A DNA stretch of 64,000 nucleotides, from contig NZ_AP024523.1 in NCBI RefSeq assembly GCF_024346585.1, positions 1,869,001 to 1,933,000 of the forward strand, written 5' to 3'. The notes under the pieces were generated by a model. The model made no database searches. It was not told the DNA's origin and saw only the letters and a list, made by a program, of their open reading frames with translations. Of the stretch, positions 29,399 to 38,013 are shown piece after piece; position 1 is the stretch's first letter; every line of letters starts with the position of its first letter. Position numbers and translations under genes: made by a program. This DNA comes from Streptococcus toyakuensis. Lineage in GTDB: Bacteria > Bacillota > Bacilli > Lactobacillales > Streptococcaceae.

Positions 29399-30025
29399 TT
29401 ATTTACCAGCTTTAACTGCTGATTTGATAGTGATAAGAGATTTCTTAGCACCTGGTACGTTACCTTTGATAAGGATAACGTTCTTTTCTGGAACAACTTG
29501 TACAACTTCAAGGTTTTGAATTGTTACGCGGTCGCCACCCATGCGTCCTGCAAGGTTTTTACCTTTGAATACGCGGTTAGGTGCAACAGGTCCCATAGAA
29601 CCTGGACGACGGTGGTAACGAGAACCGTGAGCCATTGGTCCACGTGATTGTCCGTGGCGTTTGATGACACCTTGGAAACCTTTACCTTTAGAAGTACCAG
29701 TTACGTCAACAACGTCTCCAGCTGCGAATGTTTCAACTGTAATTTCAGCACCAACTTCCAAGCCTTCAACGTTTTTGAATTCACGAATGAAGCGCTTAGG
29801 AGCCGTGTTAGCTTTCGCTACATGTCCTTTAGCAGGTTTGTTGCTCAATACTTCGCGTTTGTCATCGAAACCAACTTGGATAGCGTTGTATCCGTCTGTT
29901 TCAACAGTTTTAACTTGAAGAACAACGTTTGGAGTTGCTTCAATAACTGTTACAGGGATCAATTCGCCAGCTTCAGTGAAGATTTGAGTCATTCCCACTT
30001 TTTTCCCTAAGATTCCTTTTGTCAT
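29399..30025 (-). CDS. rplC: 50S ribosomal protein L3
   Basis: A 208-residue early-assembly protein whose loop approaches the peptidyl-transferase centre ([20 protein letters not shown]). It follows rpsJ after an unusually long 216-base gap holding structured element C. Confidence 0.98.
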
Positions 30026-30100
30026 GAGAAAATAGTTCCTTTTCTATATTTTTTATTCAAAAAGTTTTTAACGAGCGTTTTTCATGCTCAAGTCTAAGAT

Positions 30101-30215
30101 ACAAAGGGCGTCAAACTCAAAGTGAAAATAGGAAACTGACGCAGTGTCTAACAGACACTAGGAAGTTTATCTTTTTCACACCGAGTTTAGCCCGTGTTCA
30201 ATTAAATTGAAACAC
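30101..30215. repeat. structured repeat element, copy C
   Basis: In the rpsJ-rplC gap and, unlike copies A and B, in the same direction as the operon (minus strand). Core 30106-30193: GGGC/GCCC, ACTC/GAGT, GTGAAAA/TTTTCAC, AAACT/AGTTT with the AGAT/CCTA internal loop, topped by a hairpin AGTGTCT/AGACACT. A side hairpin ends in GAACAC as in A and B. The 3' GTATC is kept, but its 5' partner is not obvious. Confidence 0.65.
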
Positions 30216-30241
30216 CAGCCTCTGCTCTTTTATATTTTAGA

Positions 30242-30550
30242 TTAAAGTTTGATTTCTACGTTTACACCACTTGGAAGATCCAATTTCATCAAAGCATCAA
30301 CTGTTTTTTGAGTTGGGTTAACGATATCGATCAAACGTTTGTGTGTACGCATTTCAAATTGTTCGCGAGAGTCTTTGTATTTGTGAGTCGCACGAATAAT
30401 TGTGTAGAGGCTACGCTCAGTTGGAAGTGGGATTGGACCCGCAACTTGTGCACCTGTACGAGTAGCTGATTCTACGATTTTTGCAGCCGCTGTGTCAAGC
30501 GTACGGTGTTCGTAAGCTTTCAAACGGATACGGATTTTTTTGTTTGCCAT
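30242..30550 (-). CDS. rpsJ: 30S ribosomal protein S10
   Basis: A 102-residue protein, also known as NusE, which joins antitermination complexes and couples ribosomes to polymerase. It starts [19 protein letters not shown]. First gene of the ribosomal operon; a consensus-like promoter and a leader of about 130 nt precede it. Confidence 0.98.
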
Positions 30551-30557
30551 CTTTTTC

Positions 30558-30680
30558 TCCTTTTCGTCTATTTAAGATAATAGGCTAGCTCCACAAGAAA
30601 ACCGACGCGGTGTTGCGTGGCAATGCAACCGAGCGTGTCGCAACCTCTTGCATCAAAGCTAAGGCTGTAATTTACAGCAC
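30558..30680 (-). promoter_or_regulatory. S10 operon leader
   Basis: About 130 nt of leader between the promoter and rpsJ. Read leftward it begins with GCTGTAAATTACAGC (a self-complementary hairpin) and then contains GTTGC/GCAAC and CGAC/GTCG pairings that could form one arm. It may carry r-protein feedback control, but the regulator cannot be read from sequence. Confidence 0.4.
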
Positions 30681-30686
30681 CATAAT

Positions 30687-30715
30687 AGAATAACACAAAG
30701 CCCCTGCGATTGCAA
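30687..30715 (-). promoter_or_regulatory. S10 operon promoter
   Basis: Read leftward: TTGCAA-N17-TATTCT. This is the only good promoter in the gap upstream of rpsJ and should drive the 29-gene ribosomal operon. Confidence 0.7.
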
Positions 30716-30804
30716 GGGATTTGTTGCTGTTTTTTTAAAATTTTTAACATGAAAATGTTTTCTTTTTTGGTGGGTCATTTATTTAAGTATTTTATGGAAG
30801 AAAG

Positions 30805-31395
30805 TTACTCTCTCTTCACCTGTTCATAGCTTTCTTTTCCGTCATTAAGCTTGTCCCAAATCACTACTTGCCCACTTTTGAGAGATTTTTGCACATCGAT
30901 AATTCGTTGATTGGAAGAACCTCGAAACTGGAGCATGAGATTTCTCTTAGTTCGATCGTATCGTCCATCGACAAGAATGTCAATCAATGATAAGAGTTCC
31001 AGTTTATCTGGAGTTTCCAACAACATTTCTTCCCATGTATAGCCCGTCCAGGACCAGATGTCTTTGTCTGGCAATTCCTTCCGGATACGTTTCACGAGTG
31101 GCAAAAGGATTCCTGTATTAAGGAAGGGTTCTCCTCCTAATAAAGTCAAGCCTTGAACATAAGGTTGAGCGAGATCTTCCATGATCTGTTCTTCTAATTC
31201 TGCTGTATAAGGAATGCCAGCATTAAAAGACCAAGTCGCAACATTATAACATCCCTCGCAGTGAAACATGCAACCTGATACATAGAGGGAGTTACGCACA
31301 CCCTCTCCATCTACAAAGTTGAAGGCCTTGTAATCAATAATCCGCCCTTGACTGAGTTCTTCGCTTTTCCATTCTTGTGGTTTTGGATTATTCAT
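30805..31395 (-). CDS. nrdG: anaerobic ribonucleotide reductase activating protein
   Basis: A 196-residue radical SAM enzyme that generates the glycyl radical on NrdD. The cluster motif appears as CMFHCEGCY near residue 42, followed by the GGEPF SAM-binding stretch. Oxygen-sensitive, cytoplasmic. It overlaps the acetyltransferase gene by 8 bases and is the last gene of the nrdD operon. Confidence 0.96.
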   Translation of the reverse strand: MNNPKPQEWKSEELSQGRIIDYKAFNFVDGEGVRNSLYVSGCMFHCEGCYNVATWSFNAGIPYTAELEEQIMEDLAQPYVQGLTLLGGEPFLNTGILLPLVKRIRKELPDKDIWSWTGYTWEEMLLETPDKLELLSLIDILVDGRYDRTKRNLMLQFRGSSNQRIIDVQKSLKSGQVVIWDKLNDGKESYEQVKRE

Positions 31396-31894
31396 TCGCT
31401 ACCTCTATCCAATAACGCTCGACTCCATTACGAACATCCTCAAGGAGCCCACCATTTGCTAAAATGACTGCTCTGCTAGCAGGATTATTCACGCTACAGG
31501 TCACAAGCGTTCTCTTGATGTTCTTTTCCTTAGCAACTTGCAAGCCCTGACGGAGAGTTTCCTTAGCATAACCCTTGACTCTTTCTGATGGACGAATGGA
31601 GTAGCCAATGTGACCAGCATAATTCAATAAACCCTCATTCAGTCTCAATCGCAGATTCAAAAATCCTAGAGCACGGCCTACATCATCAAATGATACAAAT
31701 TGAATAGAAGGAACACGATTTTCAGGCAAGTTTATTCCCATCTCTTTTTGCATATTTGTTTCCAACCACTCTTCATACACAAAGTTCTCTGTATCCCAGA
31801 AACCACCGTCGTGAAGCGACTGATATTTTTCAAATTCCTCCATCATGTCTATAACAGCCTTCTTATCTACTATTGTCGGTCTGCGTAATTCCAT
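31388..31894 (-). CDS. GNAT family N-acetyltransferase
   Basis: A 168-residue GNAT protein that transfers acetyl from acetyl-CoA to an unknown amine. The core includes a motif A-like stretch YSIRPSERVKGYAKETLRQG and the later ASRAVILANGG. Embedded between nrdD and nrdG in streptococci, overlapping nrdG by 8 bases, so it is expressed with anaerobic deoxynucleotide synthesis. Substrate unknown. Confidence 0.88.
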   Translation of the reverse strand: MELRRPTIVDKKAVIDMMEEFEKYQSLHDGGFWDTENFVYEEWLETNMQKEMGINLPENRVPSIQFVSFDDVGRALGFLNLRLRLNEGLLNYAGHIGYSIRPSERVKGYAKETLRQGLQVAKEKNIKRTLVTCSVNNPASRAVILANGGLLEDVRNGVERYWIEVANE

Positions 31895-31913
31895 CCTTAC
31901 CTCCCACTAAGAG

Positions 31914-31939
31914 AAAAGCGAGAGCTGACTCTCACTTTT
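31914..31939 (-). terminator. intrinsic terminator inside the nrd operon
   Basis: Eleven-base arms (31914-31924 and 31929-31939, one G-U pair) with a 4-base loop, T-rich on the exit side. It overlaps the stop of the 46-residue ORF and precedes the acetyltransferase gene, so nrdD may be more abundantly transcribed than nrdG. Confidence 0.7.
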
Positions 31940-32078
31940 ATTTTTTCTTATTCTTGTTTAAAAATTGTTCTCTGAGGTTGAGCAAGCGTTCTTTCTTACC
32001 AGCTCCACCTTTAGAGTGTTTCTCGTGATAACGGGTCACTTGTGCGCGCCCCTTATCATCTAATTGATATTTTCCCAT
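31938..32078 (-). CDS. 46-residue conserved small protein of the nrd operon
   Basis: A very basic small protein, MGKYQLDDKGRAQVTRYHEK then a Gly/Lys-rich middle and a KNKKK end. It lies 11 bases after nrdD and before the acetyltransferase gene. Its charge suggests nucleic-acid or ribosome contact, but no family with known function is recognised. A purine-rich GAAAGAAATG precedes it in place of a strong ribosome binding site. Coding is likely, given the position and the composition. Confidence 0.65.
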   Translation of the reverse strand: MGKYQLDDKGRAQVTRYHEKHSKGGAGKKERLLNLREQFLNKNKKK

Positions 32079-32089
32079 TTCATTTCTTT

Positions 32090-34297
32090 CTAATTTGTTA
32101 CTTGATGTCCAGCTATTTTAATCGTTGAGCCATTCATATGTTTGACACGCGCAGCGATTTCCTTGTGACGGCCGTTGACCATAGGTCTTGCTTGAGGATT
32201 ACCTAGATAGCCACAAGTTCGTTTGACCACATCTACTGTTTTAGGGTCGCTATTGCCACAGTTTGGACAAGCAAATCCTCTTTCAGTTGGTTCAAAATCC
32301 CCTTCAAAGTCACACTTGTAGCAACGGTCAATCGGAGTATTAGTGCCTAGATAACCTACACGGTCGTAGGCATAGTCCCAAACAGCTTCCAGAGCCTTAG
32401 GATTTTGCTGAAGGACTGGATACTCACAATAATGGATAAAACCACCTGACGCACCTGCTTCTGGATAGACTTTCTCAAAGTCTAATTTTTCAAACGGTGT
32501 TGGATTTTTACGAACATCATAATGGAAAGAATTGGTGTAGTATTCCTTGTCTGTGATGTCAGGAATAGAGCCAAACTTCTCTGTATCTAGTCGGCAGAAA
32601 CGATCTGTCAAACTTTCAGATGGTGTTGAGTAGATAGAGAAATGATAGCCATATTGGTCAGACCACTCTTCTACACGGCGTTTCATATCGCGAATGATGT
32701 CTAGCGTGAATTCCTTAGCATCTGGATTGCTTTCCCAGCTGTTACCAAAGAAAACAGTCGCTACTTCATACAAACCGATATAGCCCAGCGAAACTGTTGC
32801 CCGACGATTCTTAAAGAGCTGGTCAACACTTTCTTCTTTACCTAGACGATGGCCAAAAGCACCGTACTGATAAAGGATAGGAGCATTGGCTGGTGTCGCC
32901 TCTTTAGTGCGTTCGACACGGTAAACAAGAGCATCTTCAGCGATATTCATACGCTCGTTGAAGATTTCCCAGAACTTATTCATGTCACCATCAGACTCGA
33001 GGGCGATGCGAGGAAGATTGACCGTCACAACGCCTAGATTCATCCGACCTGAATTGACTTCTACGCCATTCTCGTCTTTCCATCCTTGAAGGAAAGAACG
33101 ACAACCCATAGGAACTTTGAAAGAACCTGTCAAGTCAACAATCTTATCATAAGACAAGACGTCTGGATACATCCGCTTGGTTGCGCACTCTAGAGCCAAC
33201 TGCTTGATGTCGTAGTTGGGTGTCCCTTCCTCTAAGTTGAGTCCTCTTTTAAGCGTGAAGATAAGTTTAGGGAAGATAGCTGTTCGATGTTCTGAACCAA
33301 GGCCCTTGATTCGGATGTTCAAGATAGCTTTTTGAATTTCACGCTCAAAACGATTGGTTCCCAGACCAAAACCGAGCGAAGTAAAAGGTGTTTGCCCATT
33401 TGAAGTGAAGAGAGTATTGATTTCATACTCAAGAGATTGCATGGCATCATAGATGTCTTTTTGCGTTTTCTTCCAAGCGTAATCTTCCCGTTTTTCAGGC
33501 AAGACCCATTCTTCTGCATCTTTGAGGTGTTTTTGGTAATTCTTCTCTGCGTAAGGAGCCAAGACTTCATCGATACGGTCAGCTGAACAGCCACCGTACT
33601 GGCTAGAAGCAACGTTGGCGATGATTTGGGAAATCTGAGCTGTCGCAGTCTGGATAGACTTGGGACTTTCTACCTCTGCATTTCCAATCTTAAAACCATT
33701 TTCCAACATACCTTTAAAATCAATCAAACAGCAGTTGGTCATAGGGGTATAAGGACTGTAGTCCAAATCGTGATAGTGGATATCCCCCTTTTGGTGGGCA
33801 TTGGCTACGTGCTTAGGAAGCATTTGCAGTCCGATTGATTTCCCAACAATCCCTGCTGTCAAATCACGCTGGGTATTAAAGACATCACTGTCCTTATTAG
33901 CATTTTCATTGACAACTGCCTGATCTTTATTGAGAAGCTTATGGATACTAAAGTTAATATCTGTCGCTTTTGAGCGCTCAAAATCCCTCTGTGTCCGATA
34001 AGTGATATACTCCTCAGCTAGCGCATATTCTTTGGCTTCAAGGAGTTCATGTTCTACGATATTTTGAATTTCGTAAATCTTAACCCCCTGTGGAAAGCGA
34101 CTATGAATTTCTGTGACAATTCGCTCGGTCAAAGCATTTAGGCGTTTTTCGACCAAGGGTGTCACATCCATAACCTTGTCTGCCGCCTTGTGGATAGCCT
34201 TGTCAATCTTGTCCACATCAAATGCAACACGTCTCCCATCTCGTTTTTCAACGAAGAGGGTTGCTAAAGTTGTAATTTTTTCTTCTAGTGCAATCAT
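32090..34297 (-). CDS. nrdD: anaerobic ribonucleoside-triphosphate reductase
   Basis: A 735-residue class III reductase that makes dNTPs from NTPs without oxygen, using a glycyl radical installed by NrdG. An ATP-cone allosteric domain lies at the N-terminus (FVEKRDGRRVAFDVDKI, about 15-105). The C-terminal zinc site is CYKCDFEGDF with CPNCG, and the radical glycine is in RTCGYLGNPQARP. I start it two codons inside the longest frame because the AGGA site fits that ATG. A NrdR-like operator pair overlaps the promoter. Confidence 0.97.
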   Translation of the reverse strand: MIALEEKITTLATLFVEKRDGRRVAFDVDKIDKAIHKAADKVMDVTPLVEKRLNALTERIVTEIHSRFPQGVKIYEIQNIVEHELLEAKEYALAEEYITYRTQRDFERSKATDINFSIHKLLNKDQAVVNENANKDSDVFNTQRDLTAGIVGKSIGLQMLPKHVANAHQKGDIHYHDLDYSPYTPMTNCCLIDFKGMLENGFKIGNAEVESPKSIQTATAQISQIIANVASSQYGGCSADRIDEVLAPYAEKNYQKHLKDAEEWVLPEKREDYAWKKTQKDIYDAMQSLEYEINTLFTSNGQTPFTSLGFGLGTNRFEREIQKAILNIRIKGLGSEHRTAIFPKLIFTLKRGLNLEEGTPNYDIKQLALECATKRMYPDVLSYDKIVDLTGSFKVPMGCRSFLQGWKDENGVEVNSGRMNLGVVTVNLPRIALESDGDMNKFWEIFNERMNIAEDALVYRVERTKEATPANAPILYQYGAFGHRLGKEESVDQLFKNRRATVSLGYIGLYEVATVFFGNSWESNPDAKEFTLDIIRDMKRRVEEWSDQYGYHFSIYSTPSESLTDRFCRLDTEKFGSIPDITDKEYYTNSFHYDVRKNPTPFEKLDFEKVYPEAGASGGFIHYCEYPVLQQNPKALEAVWDYAYDRVGYLGTNTPIDRCYKCDFEGDFEPTERGFACPNCGNSDPKTVDVVKRTCGYLGNPQARPMVNGRHKEIAARVKHMNGSTIKIAGHQVTN

Positions 34298-34335
34298 ATA
34301 CATCCTCGTTTCTAAAATGTTCTTTCTAAAAAGTA

Positions 34336-34364
34336 TTATACCCCTCTAAAAAATAAAAATCAAT
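34336..34364 (-). promoter_or_regulatory. nrdD promoter
   Basis: Read leftward: TTGATT-N17-TATAAT. The -35 lies inside the proximal NrdR-like box, so a bound repressor would block polymerase. Confidence 0.7.
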
Positions 34365-34416
34365 ATCTTGTGTTAAAAATCCTAAAATTTTTAAAAATAC
34401 ACAAGATATTGATTTG
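34358..34416. promoter_or_regulatory. pair of NrdR-like boxes
   Basis: Perfect 17-base inverted repeat (34358-34374 and 34400-34416) separated by 25 bases. Each arm (ACACAAGATATTGATTT in one direction) resembles the palindromic NrdR box. Centres are 42 bp apart, four helical turns, consistent with co-operative NrdR binding on one DNA face. Confidence 0.55.
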
Positions 34417-34417
34417 G

Positions 34418-35971
34418 CTATTTGATTTTATAGACTTTAAACTCTGAATAATCAGTCTTTACTTGTTGATAATTTTCTTTTAAGAGTGTCTCCGCCTCAG
34501 ACCAGAGAGCCACCTTGTCGTTTACCACAATCACCTTAGGTTGGTTTTCTTTCAAGTCATGAATCAAGGTAGTTTTATTTTCTTCTGTATTCGTATAAAG
34601 AAGAGGTGATGGGAACATGGATCCAGCCAAACGCTGACTTTCTTTATACATTTGAACATGAGAATCCCAAATATAGATTTGGTCACCATCACTCGTCTCT
34701 TGTTTGACTCTGTCTACTACTTGATGTTGTTCTCTATAAGAAGCTGGATGCAAAACAAAACGAGCCACAAAAGGAATTGCAATCAGATAAACCACCACTA
34801 GGATAGGTAAGTAGAGATTCCCCTTCATAAATTTTTTCCATAAAGTAGGAGCTTCTTCTCTTCTCCGACGACGATCTCCTCTAGCTGAATGTTTCCCACG
34901 AATACTGGTCATCAAAAGAAGGAGTAAAAATGGAAGGATTAGAATCAAACACGAACCGTGAAGAGGTTCTTGAGAAAAAAGCAACAAGGCTAATACAAAT
35001 ATGAAAGCAAAACTAGCTGGTACTGAAATAACATATAATCTTGATGCCTTTGATTGGAACAAACCTAGAAAAACAAGGAAGAGAGCTCCTAAACCAAAGG
35101 TCAACAAACCATAGAATAGAACATTATCCATTAGTTGGGGATTGATAAAGACCTGAAGGGAATCAATCGGATATAAAAGACTTCCTAGAGCTTCTCCAAA
35201 GCCACCTGAAGCAAGAACATAATATCCTACTGGGTAAAAAATGAGAGAAAAGCCAAGTGCTGCTGCAAAAAACTGATAAACTCCATGAGCAAGGCGACCA
35301 TGCCCAACATTAAAGACAAACAAACCAATTGTTACTACTGCAATAAAGAGAAGACTTGTAAGAGGCTCTATGAAAAATGATAGGGCCAAGAAAATCCCCA
35401 GACGTAGAAATCCCTTGTCATGGTTAGGAGTTGATAGATAAGCTGCTATGAACGAAAATCCTGCAAACAGAAATGGCAAAGCTAAAATCGTAGCATATCC
35501 TCCGCCAAAACCGAGACCGGATACCAAAATATAAAATATGGTTAGGAGTTGCTTGGCTTGTTCCCTTTGTCCCGTCAGATAGTCAGTTGAAGAAAAGAGG
35601 AAGTAACCTCCTCCTAAGAGGGCTAGCCATTCTACCAAGGCAAAAAGGATGCCTCCTTGGGTGATGTAAAGTAGCAAGTAATAAATAAGACCGTGACTTG
35701 CATAATAGCTACTGTAAAGCTGTCCTCCCTGATGTAAAGCCCACCCTATATACAAATCCTGCGCCTGAGAGGGACTTACCATATCTAAAAGTAAAGGTAG
35801 CACCACAGAAAAAACCGTTGCAATCGTACTTCCAATGATGAGTCTGAAAAACGGGAAAGCTACCTGTTCTTCTTTTTCTACATGAGATTCAAGGTTCCTA
35901 TCCAATCTATTTTCAATCTCATTACTCTGTATCGTTTTGGATACTTCTTCTATTCTGCCATATACAGCCAT
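34418..35971 (-). CDS. ccs4: competence-induced membrane protein Ccs4
   Basis: A 517-residue polytopic membrane protein with an N-terminal cytoplasmic segment, about ten hydrophobic helices and a C-terminal extracytoplasmic-looking domain (WDSHVQMYKESQRL, NDKVALWSEAETLL). It resembles the pneumococcal late competence protein Ccs4, whose mechanism is not known. The start used is the ATG with AGGAG; the longer frame overlaps that site. A 47-residue ORF and a ComX cin-box lie directly upstream, so expression should peak with natural transformation. Confidence 0.75.
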   Translation of the reverse strand: MAVYGRIEEVSKTIQSNEIENRLDRNLESHVEKEEQVAFPFFRLIIGSTIATVFSVVLPLLLDMVSPSQAQDLYIGWALHQGGQLYSSYYASHGLIYYLLLYITQGGILFALVEWLALLGGGYFLFSSTDYLTGQREQAKQLLTIFYILVSGLGFGGGYATILALPFLFAGFSFIAAYLSTPNHDKGFLRLGIFLALSFFIEPLTSLLFIAVVTIGLFVFNVGHGRLAHGVYQFFAAALGFSLIFYPVGYYVLASGGFGEALGSLLYPIDSLQVFINPQLMDNVLFYGLLTFGLGALFLVFLGLFQSKASRLYVISVPASFAFIFVLALLLFSQEPLHGSCLILILPFLLLLLMTSIRGKHSARGDRRRRREEAPTLWKKFMKGNLYLPILVVVYLIAIPFVARFVLHPASYREQHQVVDRVKQETSDGDQIYIWDSHVQMYKESQRLAGSMFPSPLLYTNTEENKTTLIHDLKENQPKVIVVNDKVALWSEAETLLKENYQQVKTDYSEFKVYKIK

Positions 35972-36007
35972 GTCGTTTCTCCTATTCAATTTATCTGTCT
36001 TAGTATA

Positions 36008-36151
36008 TCAAAAAGACCTAAAATTGTCAGCTTGCGATGGCTGTTTGAGCGATTTTTTGCATAGTTTCACAAAGGTTTCAATTTCCCGAAATCGGTGTAA
36101 ATGCGTCTGTTTAAATGACATGATATAATCCAATTCTTTCTGAGTCAGCAT
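36008..36151 (-). CDS. 47-residue competence-linked small protein
   Basis: A short basic ORF starting MLTQKELDYIMSFKQTHLHR, preceded by GGGAGG at ideal spacing and by the cin-box about 20 bases upstream. Its stop is 36 bases from ccs4. It is thus the first gene of a ComX-dependent operon. No domain is recognised; the helical, lysine/histidine-rich composition suggests a peripheral or nucleic-acid-interacting peptide. Confidence 0.7.
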   Translation of the reverse strand: MLTQKELDYIMSFKQTHLHRFREIETFVKLCKKSLKQPSQADNFRSF

Positions 36152-36171
36152 CGTCCCTCCCTATATCTTTC

Positions 36172-36179
36172 TATTCGTA
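36172..36179 (-). promoter_or_regulatory. cin-box (ComX/SigX promoter)
   Basis: Read leftward: an exact TACGAATA, the combox recognised by the competence sigma factor, preceded by a T-rich tract as is typical. Placement gives a leader of about 20 nt to the 47-residue ORF. Confidence 0.85.
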
Positions 36180-36226
36180 AAAAGCAAGAAAAAGAGGACT
36201 GGTTTGTGTCCTCAGTCCTAGATTTC

Positions 36227-37759
36227 TTATAAGATAGGGGCGAATAACTGGGCAATTTCCTTAATCAATTTTTGATACCAGCTATTTTTTATCGTATGAG
36301 GGAAAATTTCTTGCGATGATGAAAAAATCTCCCGAAAATCTTTTTGAATCTCAGCAATTGATTCTGTTTTATATAGCAAGACTGCATTTTCATAGTGGTG
36401 AAGCAAACTTCTATAATCTAAGTTAATGGTTCCAACTGCAGCAAAATCCTTATCCACTAAAATTTGTTTACTATGGATAAAGCCTGGACTATACTCAAAA
36501 ATCCTGACTCCTGCTGACAAAAGATCCGGATAGGCCCCTCTTGTGATGAGTTGGATCAATTTTTTATCCGGAATGAAAGGAGTCACGATGCGGACATCAA
36601 CACCCCTCATGGCCGCGTTTTTAATACTCTCAGTTAAATCATAGTCAATAATCAAATAGGGCGTTGTGATATAGACTGAATCAGTAGCCTGATTAATCAA
36701 ACTTTGATAGACTTTTTTCCCTACCTGGGTACGGAATATGGGCTTGGGTCCACTACCGTAAGGAATGCAGATCCCTTGGCCAGAACGAGGTTGATTTTCC
36801 AGGTGATACTGGTCAAAATCGCTGATTTCCCCACGATTGATGTACCAAGTCATCAAAAAGAGACGGGTTAGAGCCTTGACACCAGGGCCATCTATGCGAA
36901 TCCCACTGTCCTTCCAGTAGCCAAAGCGTTCTACATGATTGATGTACTCATCGGCTAAGTTAATCCCTCCTGTATAGGCTACCTGACCATCTATGACAAG
37001 GATTTTCCGATGGTCCCGATTGTTGTAAGCCACCGTCAAGCGAGGAATCACCTTGTTAAATTTATGGGCTTCAATTCCTCGACTACGAAGCTGAATAGTA
37101 TAATCTCCAGGCAAAGTCGCCATACAGCCGATATCATCATAGAGCATCTTGATCTCTACACCCTGAGCTGCCTTTTGCTCTAGTATATCTAGTATGCTAT
37201 TCCACATCAGACCTTCTTCGACAATATAGTACTCTAGAAAGATAAATTTCTCAGCTTTCTTGAGGTCTTCCAACATATGTTGCCACATGCTTTCACCCGA
37301 AGAAAAGAATTGTGAGTCTGTTCGATTATAGACATCGGCGTTACTATCCATACTTAACAAAGATTTGATAACTCCGTAAGCAGCCTTATCCTCTTCCTTC
37401 AATTTCTGGCGGAGAGCTTTACTGTTATCCTCCCGAAAATGCATAGAACCAAGTTTGTCCAACTGCTTGATTTCTTTTTTGGATAATCGTCTTTCACCAA
37501 ACATCAGATAGAGCAAGGGGCCGATGACAGGAACAAAAGTTACCACTAACCACATTACTTTACTTTCAGGCGCCATTGAGCGATTGACAATTGCGACAAT
37601 AGTCGCCATACTCATAAAAATTAAGACAATTACCCATAGAATAGGGGCCATGCGCCCTAAATAAAGAAAGAGACCAAAAACAAGACAAAGTTCAAGTAGC
37701 ATAATCGAAAGACTAAAACCATACTTGGACATCAATAATTGAAATTTTCTATATTTCAT
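36227..37759 (-). CDS. cls: cardiolipin synthase
   Basis: A 510-residue membrane enzyme of the phospholipase D superfamily that joins two phosphatidylglycerols to cardiolipin and glycerol. Two N-terminal transmembrane helices (about residues 14-60) precede a PLDNt segment and two HKD motifs: NNRDHRKILVIDG near residue 230 and FIHSKQILVDKD near 425. Full length for Firmicute Cls. A BOX repeat lies just upstream. Confidence 0.95.
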   Translation of the reverse strand: MKYRKFQLLMSKYGFSLSIMLLELCLVFGLFLYLGRMAPILWVIVLIFMSMATIVAIVNRSMAPESKVMWLVVTFVPVIGPLLYLMFGERRLSKKEIKQLDKLGSMHFREDNSKALRQKLKEEDKAAYGVIKSLLSMDSNADVYNRTDSQFFSSGESMWQHMLEDLKKAEKFIFLEYYIVEEGLMWNSILDILEQKAAQGVEIKMLYDDIGCMATLPGDYTIQLRSRGIEAHKFNKVIPRLTVAYNNRDHRKILVIDGQVAYTGGINLADEYINHVERFGYWKDSGIRIDGPGVKALTRLFLMTWYINRGEISDFDQYHLENQPRSGQGICIPYGSGPKPIFRTQVGKKVYQSLINQATDSVYITTPYLIIDYDLTESIKNAAMRGVDVRIVTPFIPDKKLIQLITRGAYPDLLSAGVRIFEYSPGFIHSKQILVDKDFAAVGTINLDYRSLLHHYENAVLLYKTESIAEIQKDFREIFSSSQEIFPHTIKNSWYQKLIKEIAQLFAPIL

Positions 37760-37779
37760 ATCCCCTCCTTGATATTTTG

Positions 37780-37893
37780 ATACTCAATGAAAAGCAAAGA
37801 GCAAACTAGGAAGCTAGTCGCAGGTTACTCAAAACACTGTTTTGAGGTTGCAGATGGAAGCTGACGTTGTTTGAAGAGATTTTCGAAGAGTAT
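37780..37893. repeat. BOX element (boxA-boxC type)
   Basis: Intergenic repeat starting ATACTCAATGAAAA and ending TTTTCGAAGAGTAT, with the internal CTAGTCGCAGGTTACTC and AAAACACTGTTTTGAGG modules characteristic of BOX repeats of the mitis group. Located between the cls and lipoprotein genes. Confidence 0.9.
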
Positions 37894-37980
37894 GAATGCT
37901 AAAAACAGGTAATTAATACTAGTATAACGCAGGTATTCGGTAGAAGGCAAGTATTTATAATCATTTTTCTGAGTAAAAGC

Positions 37981-38005
37981 AAAAGAGACTGACAAAACCA
38001 GTCTC
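37981..38005 (-). terminator. terminator of the lipoprotein gene
   Basis: Seven-base stem GAGACTG/CAGTCTC with a 7-base loop and, read leftward, UUUUGCUUUU after it, 8 bases past the lipoprotein stop. Confidence 0.75.
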
Positions 38006-38013
38006 CTTCTAGT

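Noticed and set aside
15000-30000. Many open frames of 60-130 codons on the plus strand across the ribosomal operon
   Set aside because: All are antisense shadows of highly expressed r-protein genes with strong codon bias; none has a start signal or family match.
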